Below, in pieces: positions 17,297 through 24,435 of a stretch of DNA of 64,000 nt. The translations under genes were made by a program, and so were the position numbers. Under the pieces are notes generated by a model. It was not told where the DNA came from and made no database searches. It was given only the letters and a program-made list of their open reading frames with translations. This stretch comes from Cytophagales bacterium (GTDB lineage: Bacteria; Bacteroidota; Bacteroidia; Cytophagales; Cyclobacteriaceae): positions 1,364,001 through 1,428,000 of the forward strand of contig JAWPMT010000004.1 in the NCBI GenBank assembly GCA_033344775.1, written 5' to 3'. Positions within the stretch are counted from its first letter, which is position 1. Every line of letters begins with the position of its first letter.

Positions 17297-18399
17297 CCAT
17301 ACCTCCTCCCTTTCCAAGAGTAGGCACCAAAAATAGAGGCAAAACCCAAGAACAGCACATAGAAGGGATAAATAAAGCTGACCGTAAGCAAATGAAGTAT
17401 ATTTCCCCGGATCTTGAGAAAGCTGACCGGACCTCTCAGGTACCACATTTCAGCCATCCACCGCGCAGCAATGATCAGGCAACCAGGCAACCAGGCCAGG
17501 TACCCAAACAACATGGCGATGGTAATGAAAAAGACCGACATAAAATCCACGTAGGTGAATACCCAACTGACTCGCATCCAGAAATCCTGATAAAATCGCC
17601 ATTTGCTGGCCCATCGTACGCGCTGTTGAATAAATCCCTTCAAGCTGTTTTTCGGTGAGGTCTCTACGATCGCCGCAGGTGACTTCATGAAAAATACTTT
17701 ATCGGGAAACTGAGCAAAAATCTTCTGCAAGAGAAATTCATCATCTCCGGAAGCCAGGTTCTCATTCCCTTTGTAGCCATCTACTGCGATGAACGCTTCC
17801 TTGCTGTAAGCCATATTGGCTCCATTACAAGATGACGCCATCCCCTGCTCAAGGGAGGTGGCACCAAATGCCTGAAGTGAAGAGAAATCCATGGCCTGGA
17901 TCGTATCGAAAAATCGACTCCCGGTCATCTTCACAGGACCTGAAACCATATAAGGACTTTTAGCCTTGATGAACGCGGCATAGGTTGATATCCATGTTCT
18001 GGGTACCCGGCAATCTCCATCGGTACATAGGATGAAGTCTCCGGAAGCTGCTTGAACTCCAAAGGTGGCAGCGGCTTTCTTTCCTTTGGCATCCGCTAAA
18101 TGGATCAGTCGAAACTGTTGATCAATCTCGGAAATGGCTTGTTCGACCACCTGAACGGTATCATCCGTAGAATGATCATTGACTACAATCACTTCAAAAT
18201 GATCCTGTCGGTAATCTTGATTTTTCAGATCTTCCAGTAATTGAGCAATATTAGACTCCTCATTACGAACCGGAATGATCACTGATATTTTCACATTGGC
18301 CATTCCCGCGGGGTTAAAACGAGGGATTCGGTTCCAGGTGAGCCGTAGCCAGCACATCAACGTGATGTGAACCAATGCGATAATGCCCGCAATAATCAT
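17293..18399 (-). CDS. Family 2 glycosyltransferase with membrane segments
   Basis: A 368-residue membrane enzyme. An N-terminal membrane segment (1-17) precedes the GT-A domain: VSVIIPVRNEES-like start (here ISVIIPVRNEES), the acidic pair VVNDHSTDD, CTDGDCRVP (metal-binding DxD-like), and near 235-245 QQRVRWASKW (Q/RxxRW motif of processive GT2 enzymes). Two or three membrane segments follow at about 275-365. It overlaps the flippase-like gene by 4 bases. This architecture fits synthesis of a membrane glycolipid or of a simple polysaccharide. Its partners are the flippase-like protein upstream and the deacetylase downstream. Confidence 0.92.
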   Translation of the reverse strand: MIIAGIIALVHITLMCWLRLTWNRIPRFNPAGMANVKISVIIPVRNEESNIAQLLEDLKNQDYRQDHFEVIVVNDHSTDDTVQVVEQAISEIDQQFRLIHLADAKGKKAAATFGVQAASGDFILCTDGDCRVPRTWISTYAAFIKAKSPYMVSGPVKMTGSRFFDTIQAMDFSSLQAFGATSLEQGMASSCNGANMAYSKEAFIAVDGYKGNENLASGDDEFLLQKIFAQFPDKVFFMKSPAAIVETSPKNSLKGFIQQRVRWASKWRFYQDFWMRVSWVFTYVDFMSVFFITIAMLFGYLAWLPGCLIIAARWMAEMWYLRGPVSFLKIRGNILHLLTVSFIYPFYVLFLGFASIFGAYSWKGRRYG

Positions 18400-19277
18400 G
18401 CAGTGAGTTTGAATCGGTAAGCAAGAATGGGTAGCAATCCGACCAGGGATGGCAGAACCAAATTGAATAGCCAGAGGAACAAACTCGCTACCAACAAGCT
18501 ACCAGGCAGTGCTGTGTAAGCAGCAAAAGTCCAGATCACGGCCGCTTCTCTGACACCTAGCGCTCCTAATAAGGAAGGTGCCAGTGTGCGAATGAGGAAA
18601 ACCACCGGAATACCGGCCATTAATAATGTATTCGATAGGTCCGGGCAAAAGTGGAATAGCAGCAAACCGAATTGCAGGCTAAAAACGAGGTATCGGAAAC
18701 TGGAAACTGCCAGCAATTTCAATTTATTAATCATCGAATAATGCTTATCCCAGATGATGGCGAATACAAGCATAATAAGTGTAAGCAACACACCTGCTTT
18801 TGTCCATACACTGTGATCAGGCCAATAGAACATACTAGCCAGGGCAAACATGAACAAGGTGGTCCAAAGTGAAGCAAAGCGATTGACCAGATTGGCACGG
18901 ATCGCGCCTTTGTTCTTTGGCAAATTGAGGCTCCTTCCGATGAAGTCACCCAAAGTGAACGGAATGACCCAATTGAGCGATAGTCCTCGCAATACTGACC
19001 ATAAGGCCTGTCTGGAAGTGATTTGCGTAAGCGGTGCTACACAAATCCGCCACTTCACTACTTCGAGGTACCAATTGAGCGGTACCAACAACAACACCAG
19101 GCCACTTAATAGCCATAATCTTCCACGCTTCAGTTCCTGCCAAGCTACGCCCTCATAGGACCGATGCCCCAGCGCCTGACTGATGTAATAGACGCAACCC
19201 GCCAATACGACTACTTTGAGCAACCAAAGTCCCGTTTCTTTCCATCGAAAGTCGTTTATTTGTAGCGGTGAGTGCAT
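18396..19277 (-). CDS. Lysylphosphatidylglycerol synthase/UPF0104-type membrane protein (flippase-like)
   Basis: About 293 residues with eight likely membrane segments (LWLLKVVVLAGCVYYI, LWLLSGLVLLLVPLNWYL and others) and the conserved EVVKW after the second one. GALGVREAAVIWTF near residue 245 is the GxxGxREA family signature of the AglD/MprF transmembrane domain. Such proteins move or modify lipids carrying sugars. The frame opens at 19283 with TTG, but ATG at 19277 is more likely. Its start overlaps the divergent ruvC start by about 10 bases, so the two promoters must lie within each other's coding ends. It is the first gene of the long operon ending with ansA. Confidence 0.85.
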   Translation of the reverse strand: MHSPLQINDFRWKETGLWLLKVVVLAGCVYYISQALGHRSYEGVAWQELKRGRLWLLSGLVLLLVPLNWYLEVVKWRICVAPLTQITSRQALWSVLRGLSLNWVIPFTLGDFIGRSLNLPKNKGAIRANLVNRFASLWTTLFMFALASMFYWPDHSVWTKAGVLLTLIMLVFAIIWDKHYSMINKLKLLAVSSFRYLVFSLQFGLLLFHFCPDLSNTLLMAGIPVVFLIRTLAPSLLGALGVREAAVIWTFAAYTALPGSLLVASLFLWLFNLVLPSLVGLLPILAYRFKLTA

Positions 19278-19822
19278 CAACAAAAGATAAAGTAATTCTC
19301 GGACTGGATCCAGGCACGAATGTAATGGGTTATGGGCTCATCCTCGTAAAAGGATCGCAACTTTCCCTCGTCCAATTTGGCGTGATCCATCTCAGCAAGT
19401 ATACCGGACATGAATTGAAACTGAAGAAGATTTTCGACCGGGTTGTCAGTCTTATCGACGATTATCATCCGGATGAGGTGGCACTGGAAGCTCCTTTTTA
19501 TGGAAAAAACATCCAATCGATGCTCAAGCTTGGCCGGGCGCAGGGTGTGGCCATGGCCGCTGCCCTCTCTCGCGATATTCCTATCAATGAATATGCCCCC
19601 AAAAAGGTAAAACAATCCGTAACTGGGAATGGAAATGCCTCCAAAGAGCAAGTAGCAGCCATGCTCAAAAACCTATTGAAGTTTACGGAGCAACCCAAGC
19701 TCCTGGATGCGACGGATGCCCTGGCGGTAGCCGTATGCCATTATTTCCAGGGTGGCAAAGTCCAGAAATCTTTCAAAAGCTGGGGTGCGTTTTTGTCAGA
19801 GAATCCGAAAAGGATGAAGTAA
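19268..19822 (+). CDS. ruvC: Crossover junction endodeoxyribonuclease RuvC
   Basis: Resolves Holliday junctions together with RuvAB. The 184-residue protein has the catalytic acidic residues of the family: LGLDPGT (Asp14), LEAPFYGK (Glu74) and LLDATDALAVAVCH (two aspartates near 145-150). GRAQGVAMAAA and YAPKKVKQSVTGNGNASKEQV (in short parts) are family sequence. It starts with GTG at 19268, a choice supported by the distance to the first strand; the start overlaps the divergent flippase-like gene. It converges with ggt, 12 bases away. Identification is firm. Confidence 0.95.
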   Translation: MSASTKDKVILGLDPGTNVMGYGLILVKGSQLSLVQFGVIHLSKYTGHELKLKKIFDRVVSLIDDYHPDEVALEAPFYGKNIQSMLKLGRAQGVAMAAALSRDIPINEYAPKKVKQSVTGNGNASKEQVAAMLKNLLKFTEQPKLLDATDALAVAVCHYFQGGKVQKSFKSWGAFLSENPKRMK

Positions 19823-19834
19823 CTAGTAATCAGA

Positions 19835-21532
19835 TTAATATCCAGCTGCCTGTCCGTCTTTTCTGGATTCCGAAGCTCCGGAATATACTTTAGATTCCAG
19901 ATCCACCCCTATCGCCTGGTAACCACCATAGATACCCACGCCCGTTCCGATTCGGTGCCCTTTCTTTCGCAACTCCCTGATGGTTTCGTAAGTAAACCCA
20001 CTCTCCAGGTTGAGCGTGCCTCCATTGGTCATTACCGAACCTGTGGGTTGTGAGCTGCCGACATGTCGCATTCTTGGTGCATCACCTGCTTCCTGCAAAT
20101 TCATTCCAAAATCAATCAGATTCACCACGATCTGTGCATGGCCCTGTGGCTGGACCGCACCACCCATCAGTCCAAAACTCACCCATGGTTTTCCATCCTT
20201 AGTAATGAACGCAGGAATGATCGTATGAAAAGGCCTTTTCCCAGGTTCCAGCGCATTGGCATGCGTAGGGTCCTGTACATTGAACATTTGCCCACGGTTT
20301 TGCAAGACGAACCCTAGTCCATTTGGTACCATGCCCGACGCAAATTCAAAATAGATGCTTTGGATGAGGGAAACCATGTTCCCATCTTTATCCGCTACCG
20401 TCAGATAAGTAGTATTTCCTGTCTCAATTTCCAGGTCTCCTGCAGGATAGGTCCTGGCCGCCTGATCAGGATCAATCAGTTTGCTTCTCTTTGTCGCGTA
20501 ATCTTTAGAAATCAGTGTTTCAATCGGAAGTTTGTTGAACTCCGGATCAGCGTAAAACTTCGCTCGGTCTTCATAGGCTAGTTTTTTAGCCTCCGTCATC
20601 ACATGCAGGTATGCTGCACTCCCGAATCCCATACTTTTGATGTCAAATCCTTCCAGGATGTTGAGCATTTGCAAAGCGGCCGTGCCTTGCCCATTTGGTG
20701 GCAGCTCCCACACCTCATATCCTCTATAATTGGTACTCAGAGGCTCTACCCAATTCCCGGTGTGTGAGGACAGGTCCTCGTAAGACAGGAACCCTCCATG
20801 CTTTTTCATATAAGCGGCGATCGTACGAGCAATTTCACCTTTATAAAAGACATCTCTTCCTTTCTTCGCGATCTTCTCATAGGTATTGGCCAGGTCTGCA
20901 TTGACAAATACTTCTCCTTTTTTCGGAGGACGGCCATTGGGCAGGTAAGTTTCAGCAAAGCCTGGGAAGTCTACTTTGTTCTGATAGTTGGTCGCCATTT
21001 CGTAGGCGATGACTTCCGATACCGGAAAACCCTCTCGACAGTATTGAATGGCAGGGGCCAAAATATCGATCATGGGCAGCTTCCCAAATTTCTCATGCAT
21101 CATGAACCACCCATCCACCGTGCCGGGAGTAGAAACTGCCAGTGGACCAAAGAGCGGGATCTGCTTCATGCCCTTGTCCTGGAAGTAAGCAATATCCAGC
21201 GATTTTGGAGATCTCCCGCTGCCATTGAAACCGTACAGTTTCTCCGTCTTGGCATCCCAGACGATGGCAAAAATATCTCCGCCTATCCCACAGCTAGCCG
21301 GCTCTACCAGTCCGAGTATTGCATTGGCGGCAATTGCCGCATCCATGGCCGAGCCTCCCTTTTTCAAAATATCCAGTGCCGCCTGCGTTGCCAAAGGCTG
21401 ACTGGTGGCTGCCATGCCATTTTTAGCCAACACTTCAGATCGTGTGGTGAAAGTTTGTCCGGTCAGACGATCCTGCGCCTGAACAGTGACGGCAATAACC
21501 AACAGAAGAATTGAGAAAAGCTGCTTTTTCAT
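19835..21532 (-). CDS. ggt: Gamma-glutamyltransferase, secreted
   Basis: A 565-residue precursor that cleaves itself into two subunits and transfers or hydrolyses the gamma-glutamyl group of glutathione and similar compounds. It has a signal peptide (cleavage after VTVQAQ, about 19). The autoprocessing site with the Thr nucleophile is ETGNTTYLTVADKDGNMVS (about residue 372). Other motifs: PLATQAALDILKKGGSAMDAAIAA at the start of the mature protein (shortened here), EPASCGIGGD, and in the small subunit GKRPFHTIIPAF and GLMGGAVQPQGHAQ. Length is normal. It is alone, in the periplasm or outside. Identification is firm. Confidence 0.95.
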   Translation of the reverse strand: MKKQLFSILLLVIAVTVQAQDRLTGQTFTTRSEVLAKNGMAATSQPLATQAALDILKKGGSAMDAAIAANAILGLVEPASCGIGGDIFAIVWDAKTEKLYGFNGSGRSPKSLDIAYFQDKGMKQIPLFGPLAVSTPGTVDGWFMMHEKFGKLPMIDILAPAIQYCREGFPVSEVIAYEMATNYQNKVDFPGFAETYLPNGRPPKKGEVFVNADLANTYEKIAKKGRDVFYKGEIARTIAAYMKKHGGFLSYEDLSSHTGNWVEPLSTNYRGYEVWELPPNGQGTAALQMLNILEGFDIKSMGFGSAAYLHVMTEAKKLAYEDRAKFYADPEFNKLPIETLISKDYATKRSKLIDPDQAARTYPAGDLEIETGNTTYLTVADKDGNMVSLIQSIYFEFASGMVPNGLGFVLQNRGQMFNVQDPTHANALEPGKRPFHTIIPAFITKDGKPWVSFGLMGGAVQPQGHAQIVVNLIDFGMNLQEAGDAPRMRHVGSSQPTGSVMTNGGTLNLESGFTYETIRELRKKGHRIGTGVGIYGGYQAIGVDLESKVYSGASESRKDGQAAGY

Positions 21533-21616
21533 GATGAAAGTATTTCACCATCAAAGCTAGAAAAAAACACAGCCGACTACTTTGAAAATAGGACCAGCGG
21601 CAAGTAATCTGATTAC

Positions 21617-22213
21617 TTACTCTTCCATCGTCCAGTCGAGGGCATCATGAATATCCGTAAACTTCTTGATTTTCAGATTAGGCATCACCATTTTGATCGC
21701 AGAACCTATAAAATTGGCAAAAATGCTCCCTGATCCAGTTTGTCGGTTGACCATGGCCAGTCGCTCGACTTTTCCGACAATATTTTTCGCCCTGCCTTTG
21801 ATGAACCCTTTCATCCAGATCCGAGCCTCCGTATCAAATTCTTTGAGTCCTCGTCGGTCTAAAATCAATTTTCTGTATCCCTGAAATTCCACACTATCTC
21901 CTCCTAGCTCTAACAAAACGGAGGCAGTCTCTTTGGTCACGGAACCGGACCAGTTGATTCTTGAAAGGCCATTGACCTCATCAAGCATAAATTTGCTACC
22001 ATTTACTTCTTTGATGATCCGAAAACGGGGTTTGACTTTTTTGGGAACGGACTTTTCTACGACCTTAGACAAGTACTCCAGGTCCTGTAATTCTTCACTG
22101 GTCAATAGATCATCGATGGCCTGATCAATGACTTCCTCTGAAACAATAGGCGTGGATGTGGTGGACTGTTTAGTCTCTGACGAAGGAGACTTGGCAAAAA
22201 ACGAAAATTTCAT
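21617..22213 (-). CDS. STAS/SEC14-like (SpoIIAA-like) domain protein
   Basis: A 198-residue soluble protein. The first 70 residues are charged and probably helical. From about 85 the pattern of a SpoIIAA-like domain appears: INWSGSVTKETASVLLEL, YRKLILDRRGLKEFDTEA, then VERLAMVNRQ and the end FTDIHDALDWTMEE, where an A-x-x-W ending is common in STAS/SEC14 proteins. Such domains bind lipids or act as anti-anti-sigma factors. There is no typical phosphorylatable Ser motif that I can point to. The assignment is from pattern only. It could be the target of the phosphatase at 15846, but nothing in the sequence shows this. Confidence 0.55.
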   Translation of the reverse strand: MKFSFFAKSPSSETKQSTTSTPIVSEEVIDQAIDDLLTSEELQDLEYLSKVVEKSVPKKVKPRFRIIKEVNGSKFMLDEVNGLSRINWSGSVTKETASVLLELGGDSVEFQGYRKLILDRRGLKEFDTEARIWMKGFIKGRAKNIVGKVERLAMVNRQTGSGSIFANFIGSAIKMVMPNLKIKKFTDIHDALDWTMEE

Positions 22214-22497
22214 CTGTACTCTGGTTACGGTTAAGCGGTATGTGAGTAAGACTATTTCCCTATAGCGATGGCATAGTTAGGCGAACGATTATCGAAGTTA
22301 GGGAAAAGTTCGACCAATGGACCCATTTACTCGACTAAAATTCTGAACTGTCTCTATGTATACAATTCTGATTTTCAGGCATTTATAATGATATCCCTCG
22401 AATAAGGTGATTTCAAACGATTGTATTGATCAAGAAGCATACTCTACAGGTAATTTCCTGATTAAAAAAAGAAAAGCATCCTTCAAATGACATAAAA
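22214..22497. other. Gene-free stretch
   Basis: No reading frame, repeat or RNA is recognisable here. It should hold the promoter of the STAS-like gene. It ends at the terminator of the GH16 pseudogene. Confidence 0.5.
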
Positions 22498-22562
22498 AAA
22501 GACCAGCCCTCCCGATAATCATCGGGGCGGACCAGCCTTTTCGAGATACTAAACTAGAATCG
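22498..22562 (-). terminator. Terminator of the GH16 pseudogene, with a shared 33-base module
   Basis: CCCGAT-aatc-ATCGGG, extended by partly paired GCCC/GGGC, forms the hairpin; on the minus strand it is followed by GGCTGGTC and a run of seven T. The bases 22530-22562 are repeated with 29 of 33 identical at 29223-29255. Confidence 0.7.
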
Positions 22563-22566
22563 CAAA

Positions 22567-23213
22567 TCAATTCTTGATCAACCTATATTGATATTGGTCT
22601 CCTCCAATGCGTAAGTTCATGAAATACATGCCAGGATCTAACCGGTCTACATTCACTTTTACCTCTCTCTGCCTTGCCTGTAGCGCCACGCTTTGATTCA
22701 GGACTGTTCTACCCATGACATCAATCAAATTATATTCACTTCCTGCGCCTCCGGCAAAGCCAACTGCAAGCTGAATTCGTCCACAAACGGGATAGGATAA
22801 AAATTCACATTCAGCTCGGCAACTTCTTCAACATTCGTGATGAATGACCGAGCACCTGCTCCGGTACAAGTAATGACGTTGGCACTGGCATCGTATGGCA
22901 GGCTGGTATTTGTTACATTATCCACGCACACATTTACTGTTACAGCTCCTTTGGACAAACCTCAGGTCTGAAGGTTAGCTACCCCATTCTTCCGAAGGCA
23001 AATCCTTGCTTACCGTTGATATTGATCCTCGCGGAAGTATATCGACTCCCACGGTTGCGTTCCCTTTTTGCGGTGATCTTCAGTGTACCACCACTCACTT
23101 CTACATTTCCCCTTTGTAGAACTGCTCTTCATTATTCCCCCAACCACAGAGATTAATATCACAGCCATCACCTGTTTGATGACTGCAATCGGCTGTATTT
23201 AGTGATGTACTGC
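22567..23213 (-). pseudogene. Decayed GH16 glucanase (laminarinase-like) with T9SS sorting domain
   Basis: On the minus strand the fragments read, in order: TSLNTADCSHQTGDGCDINL then CGWGNNEEQFY, then after a frame change NVEVSGGTLKITAKRE, GSRYTSARININGKQ and FAFGRM. This is the N-terminal third of a GH16 family beta-glucanase domain. The catalytic core with its ExDxxE motif is missing. After a gap follows a linker (VTVNVCVDNVTNTSLP) and, from about 22790, a T9SS type A sorting domain beginning NFYPIPFVDEFSLQL. That domain breaks at a stop near 22725 and continues in another frame as NLIDVMGRTVLNQSV to PGMYFMNLRI and RLIKN-stop at 22567. So there are at least two frameshifts and a large internal deletion. 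The start is also lost. The gene once encoded a secreted polysaccharide-degrading enzyme. Confidence 0.82.
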
Positions 23214-23270
23214 AATTTCAAGCTAATCTGAACGAGGCATTCTGTAAATAAAGTGATCGACTTGCTATCC

Positions 23271-23343
23271 TAAAATGAAGCATGGCCTTAGGTGATAGCA
23301 ACTCCAATTAATGCAATTACTCCACAGGTTTTCGGCTTGATCT
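23271..23343. repeat. Second copy of the 10041-10126 repeat
   Basis: Contains 35 bases identical to 10083-10117 (positions 23298-23332) and diverged matches on both sides (TAAAATGAA at 23271, GGCCTTaggtGATaGC before the identical core). It lacks a GC-rich segment of about 13 bases present in the first copy. It lies between the GH16 pseudogene and the M57 gene. Confidence 0.75.
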
Positions 23344-23374
23344 TGAACGAGTAAAATAGACTAGAAAAAGTATC

Positions 23375-23410
23375 AACAAAAAAGGCCGATCCTAAAGGGA
23401 TCGGCCTTCT
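23375..23410 (-). terminator. Intrinsic terminator of the M57 protease gene
   Basis: AAGGCCGATCC (23382-23392) and GGATCGGCCTT (23398-23408) form an 11-bp stem with a 5-nt loop, followed on the minus strand by TTTTTTG. Confidence 0.9.
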
Positions 23411-23476
23411 CTATTCAACCAGAATATCAAATAATCTCGCTACCTAAATAACGCTATTATTGAACTCTTCAATTTT

Positions 23477-24304
23477 TTAGTACAAGAAGTCTAATGCAGT
23501 TTGGTCATCGTTGTTGAAAGGACGATCGCTTCCATCAGTACAAGCCAACATCCATGATGCAGCTGCCAAAGAAGCGCCAGCAGGAGTTCCAGGGATCAGA
23601 TTTGCACCAATACCTGCATCACCTTCATTAGCAGTACCTCCACCACAAGAAATGCTTCTGTCGAAGTAATCTGTGTGACGGAATCCGATGCAGTGGCCCA
23701 ACTCGTGCGCAAAAATGGTAGCAATACCATCAGTGCTCAATCCGAAGGAAGATTCCAAAATTCCGCTCATCTGGATAGATCCGAAAGGATCTCCAGAATT
23801 CGTAGGGAATCCGGCAGAACCTAAAATACCTTGCCTTTCATCTCTTCTTTTCAAACGAGAAACAGAAATATCCGCATTTCTATTCGTAGTTCTACTAAAA
23901 GTAATTTCCAGGTTCTCTGCATTGTAACGAGAAATCGCTTCATCAAAACCTGCAATCATACCGGCGCTGAAACCTCTTCGACCGGTAGGTACGTAAATCG
24001 TGATGTTTCTTGATCCACCCGTGGACACAAGATTGTTCGTAGAATACTGCTCCGCTACAGGAATTCTGTGACCGTGAGACATCTCTCTCAGTTGTCCCTC
24101 AGTAAGGTAAATATCACCTTCGATCAGGAACCCATCTTCGAATACAATTGGCGCTTGGTTTGCGACATCAAAACCAGCATCTGTAATCAACGCCATCATG
24201 GCAGGCGAAATGTCCTCAGAGCTGGTGATCTCTTCAGAAGTACAGCTGTACAAAACAACCGAGGCTACCATAGCAATAGCCATGGCCTTAAACACATTTT
24301 TCAT
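23477..24304 (-). CDS. M57 (HEIGH-type) zinc metalloprotease, lipoprotein
   Basis: A 275-residue protein with a lipoprotein signal (MKNVFKAMAIAMVASVVLYS followed by Cys21), so it should be anchored in a membrane facing the periplasm or exported. The zinc site is HELGHCIGFRHTD (about 199-211), the HExxHxxGxxH pattern of metzincin-like enzymes; together with the strand IYVPTGRRGFSAG and the ADISVSRL segment it matches the M57 dual-action HEIGH metallopeptidase family common in Bacteroidota. Two or three cysteines after the zinc site (SISCGGG, MLACTDG) may form a disulphide. It has its own promoter and terminator. It neighbours a divergent secreted subtilase, so the two may act on external protein. 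Confidence 0.9.
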   Translation of the reverse strand: MKNVFKAMAIAMVASVVLYSCTSEEITSSEDISPAMMALITDAGFDVANQAPIVFEDGFLIEGDIYLTEGQLREMSHGHRIPVAEQYSTNNLVSTGGSRNITIYVPTGRRGFSAGMIAGFDEAISRYNAENLEITFSRTTNRNADISVSRLKRRDERQGILGSAGFPTNSGDPFGSIQMSGILESSFGLSTDGIATIFAHELGHCIGFRHTDYFDRSISCGGGTANEGDAGIGANLIPGTPAGASLAAASWMLACTDGSDRPFNNDDQTALDFLY

Positions 24305-24339
24305 AGGAAATAAACTAGGTTAATTTGAATTTTCAGTTC

Positions 24340-24369
24340 GCAATATATGTTTTTTTTTGTTGTGACAAA
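24340..24369 (-). promoter_or_regulatory. Probable promoter of the M57 protease gene
   Basis: On the minus strand TTTG (24366-24369) and TATATTGC (24340-24347) are 18 bases apart, close to the Bacteroidota consensus. The leader before the start codon at 24304 would be about 30 bases. Confidence 0.45.
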
Positions 24370-24435
24370 GTTTTCAATGAAAACGTTTAAAATGTTTTAT
24401 ATCAGCGATTTAGGAAAAAAAACTATTTTCGCAAG

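Noticed and set aside
20798-21514. A 238-codon open frame on the plus strand
   Set aside because: It lies wholly opposite the clear ggt gene, and its translation has no recognisable motif.
22725-22958. A 77-codon open frame on the minus strand as an intact gene
   Set aside because: Its end is a T9SS domain cut by a frameshift and the domain continues in another frame; it is a piece of the GH16 pseudogene.
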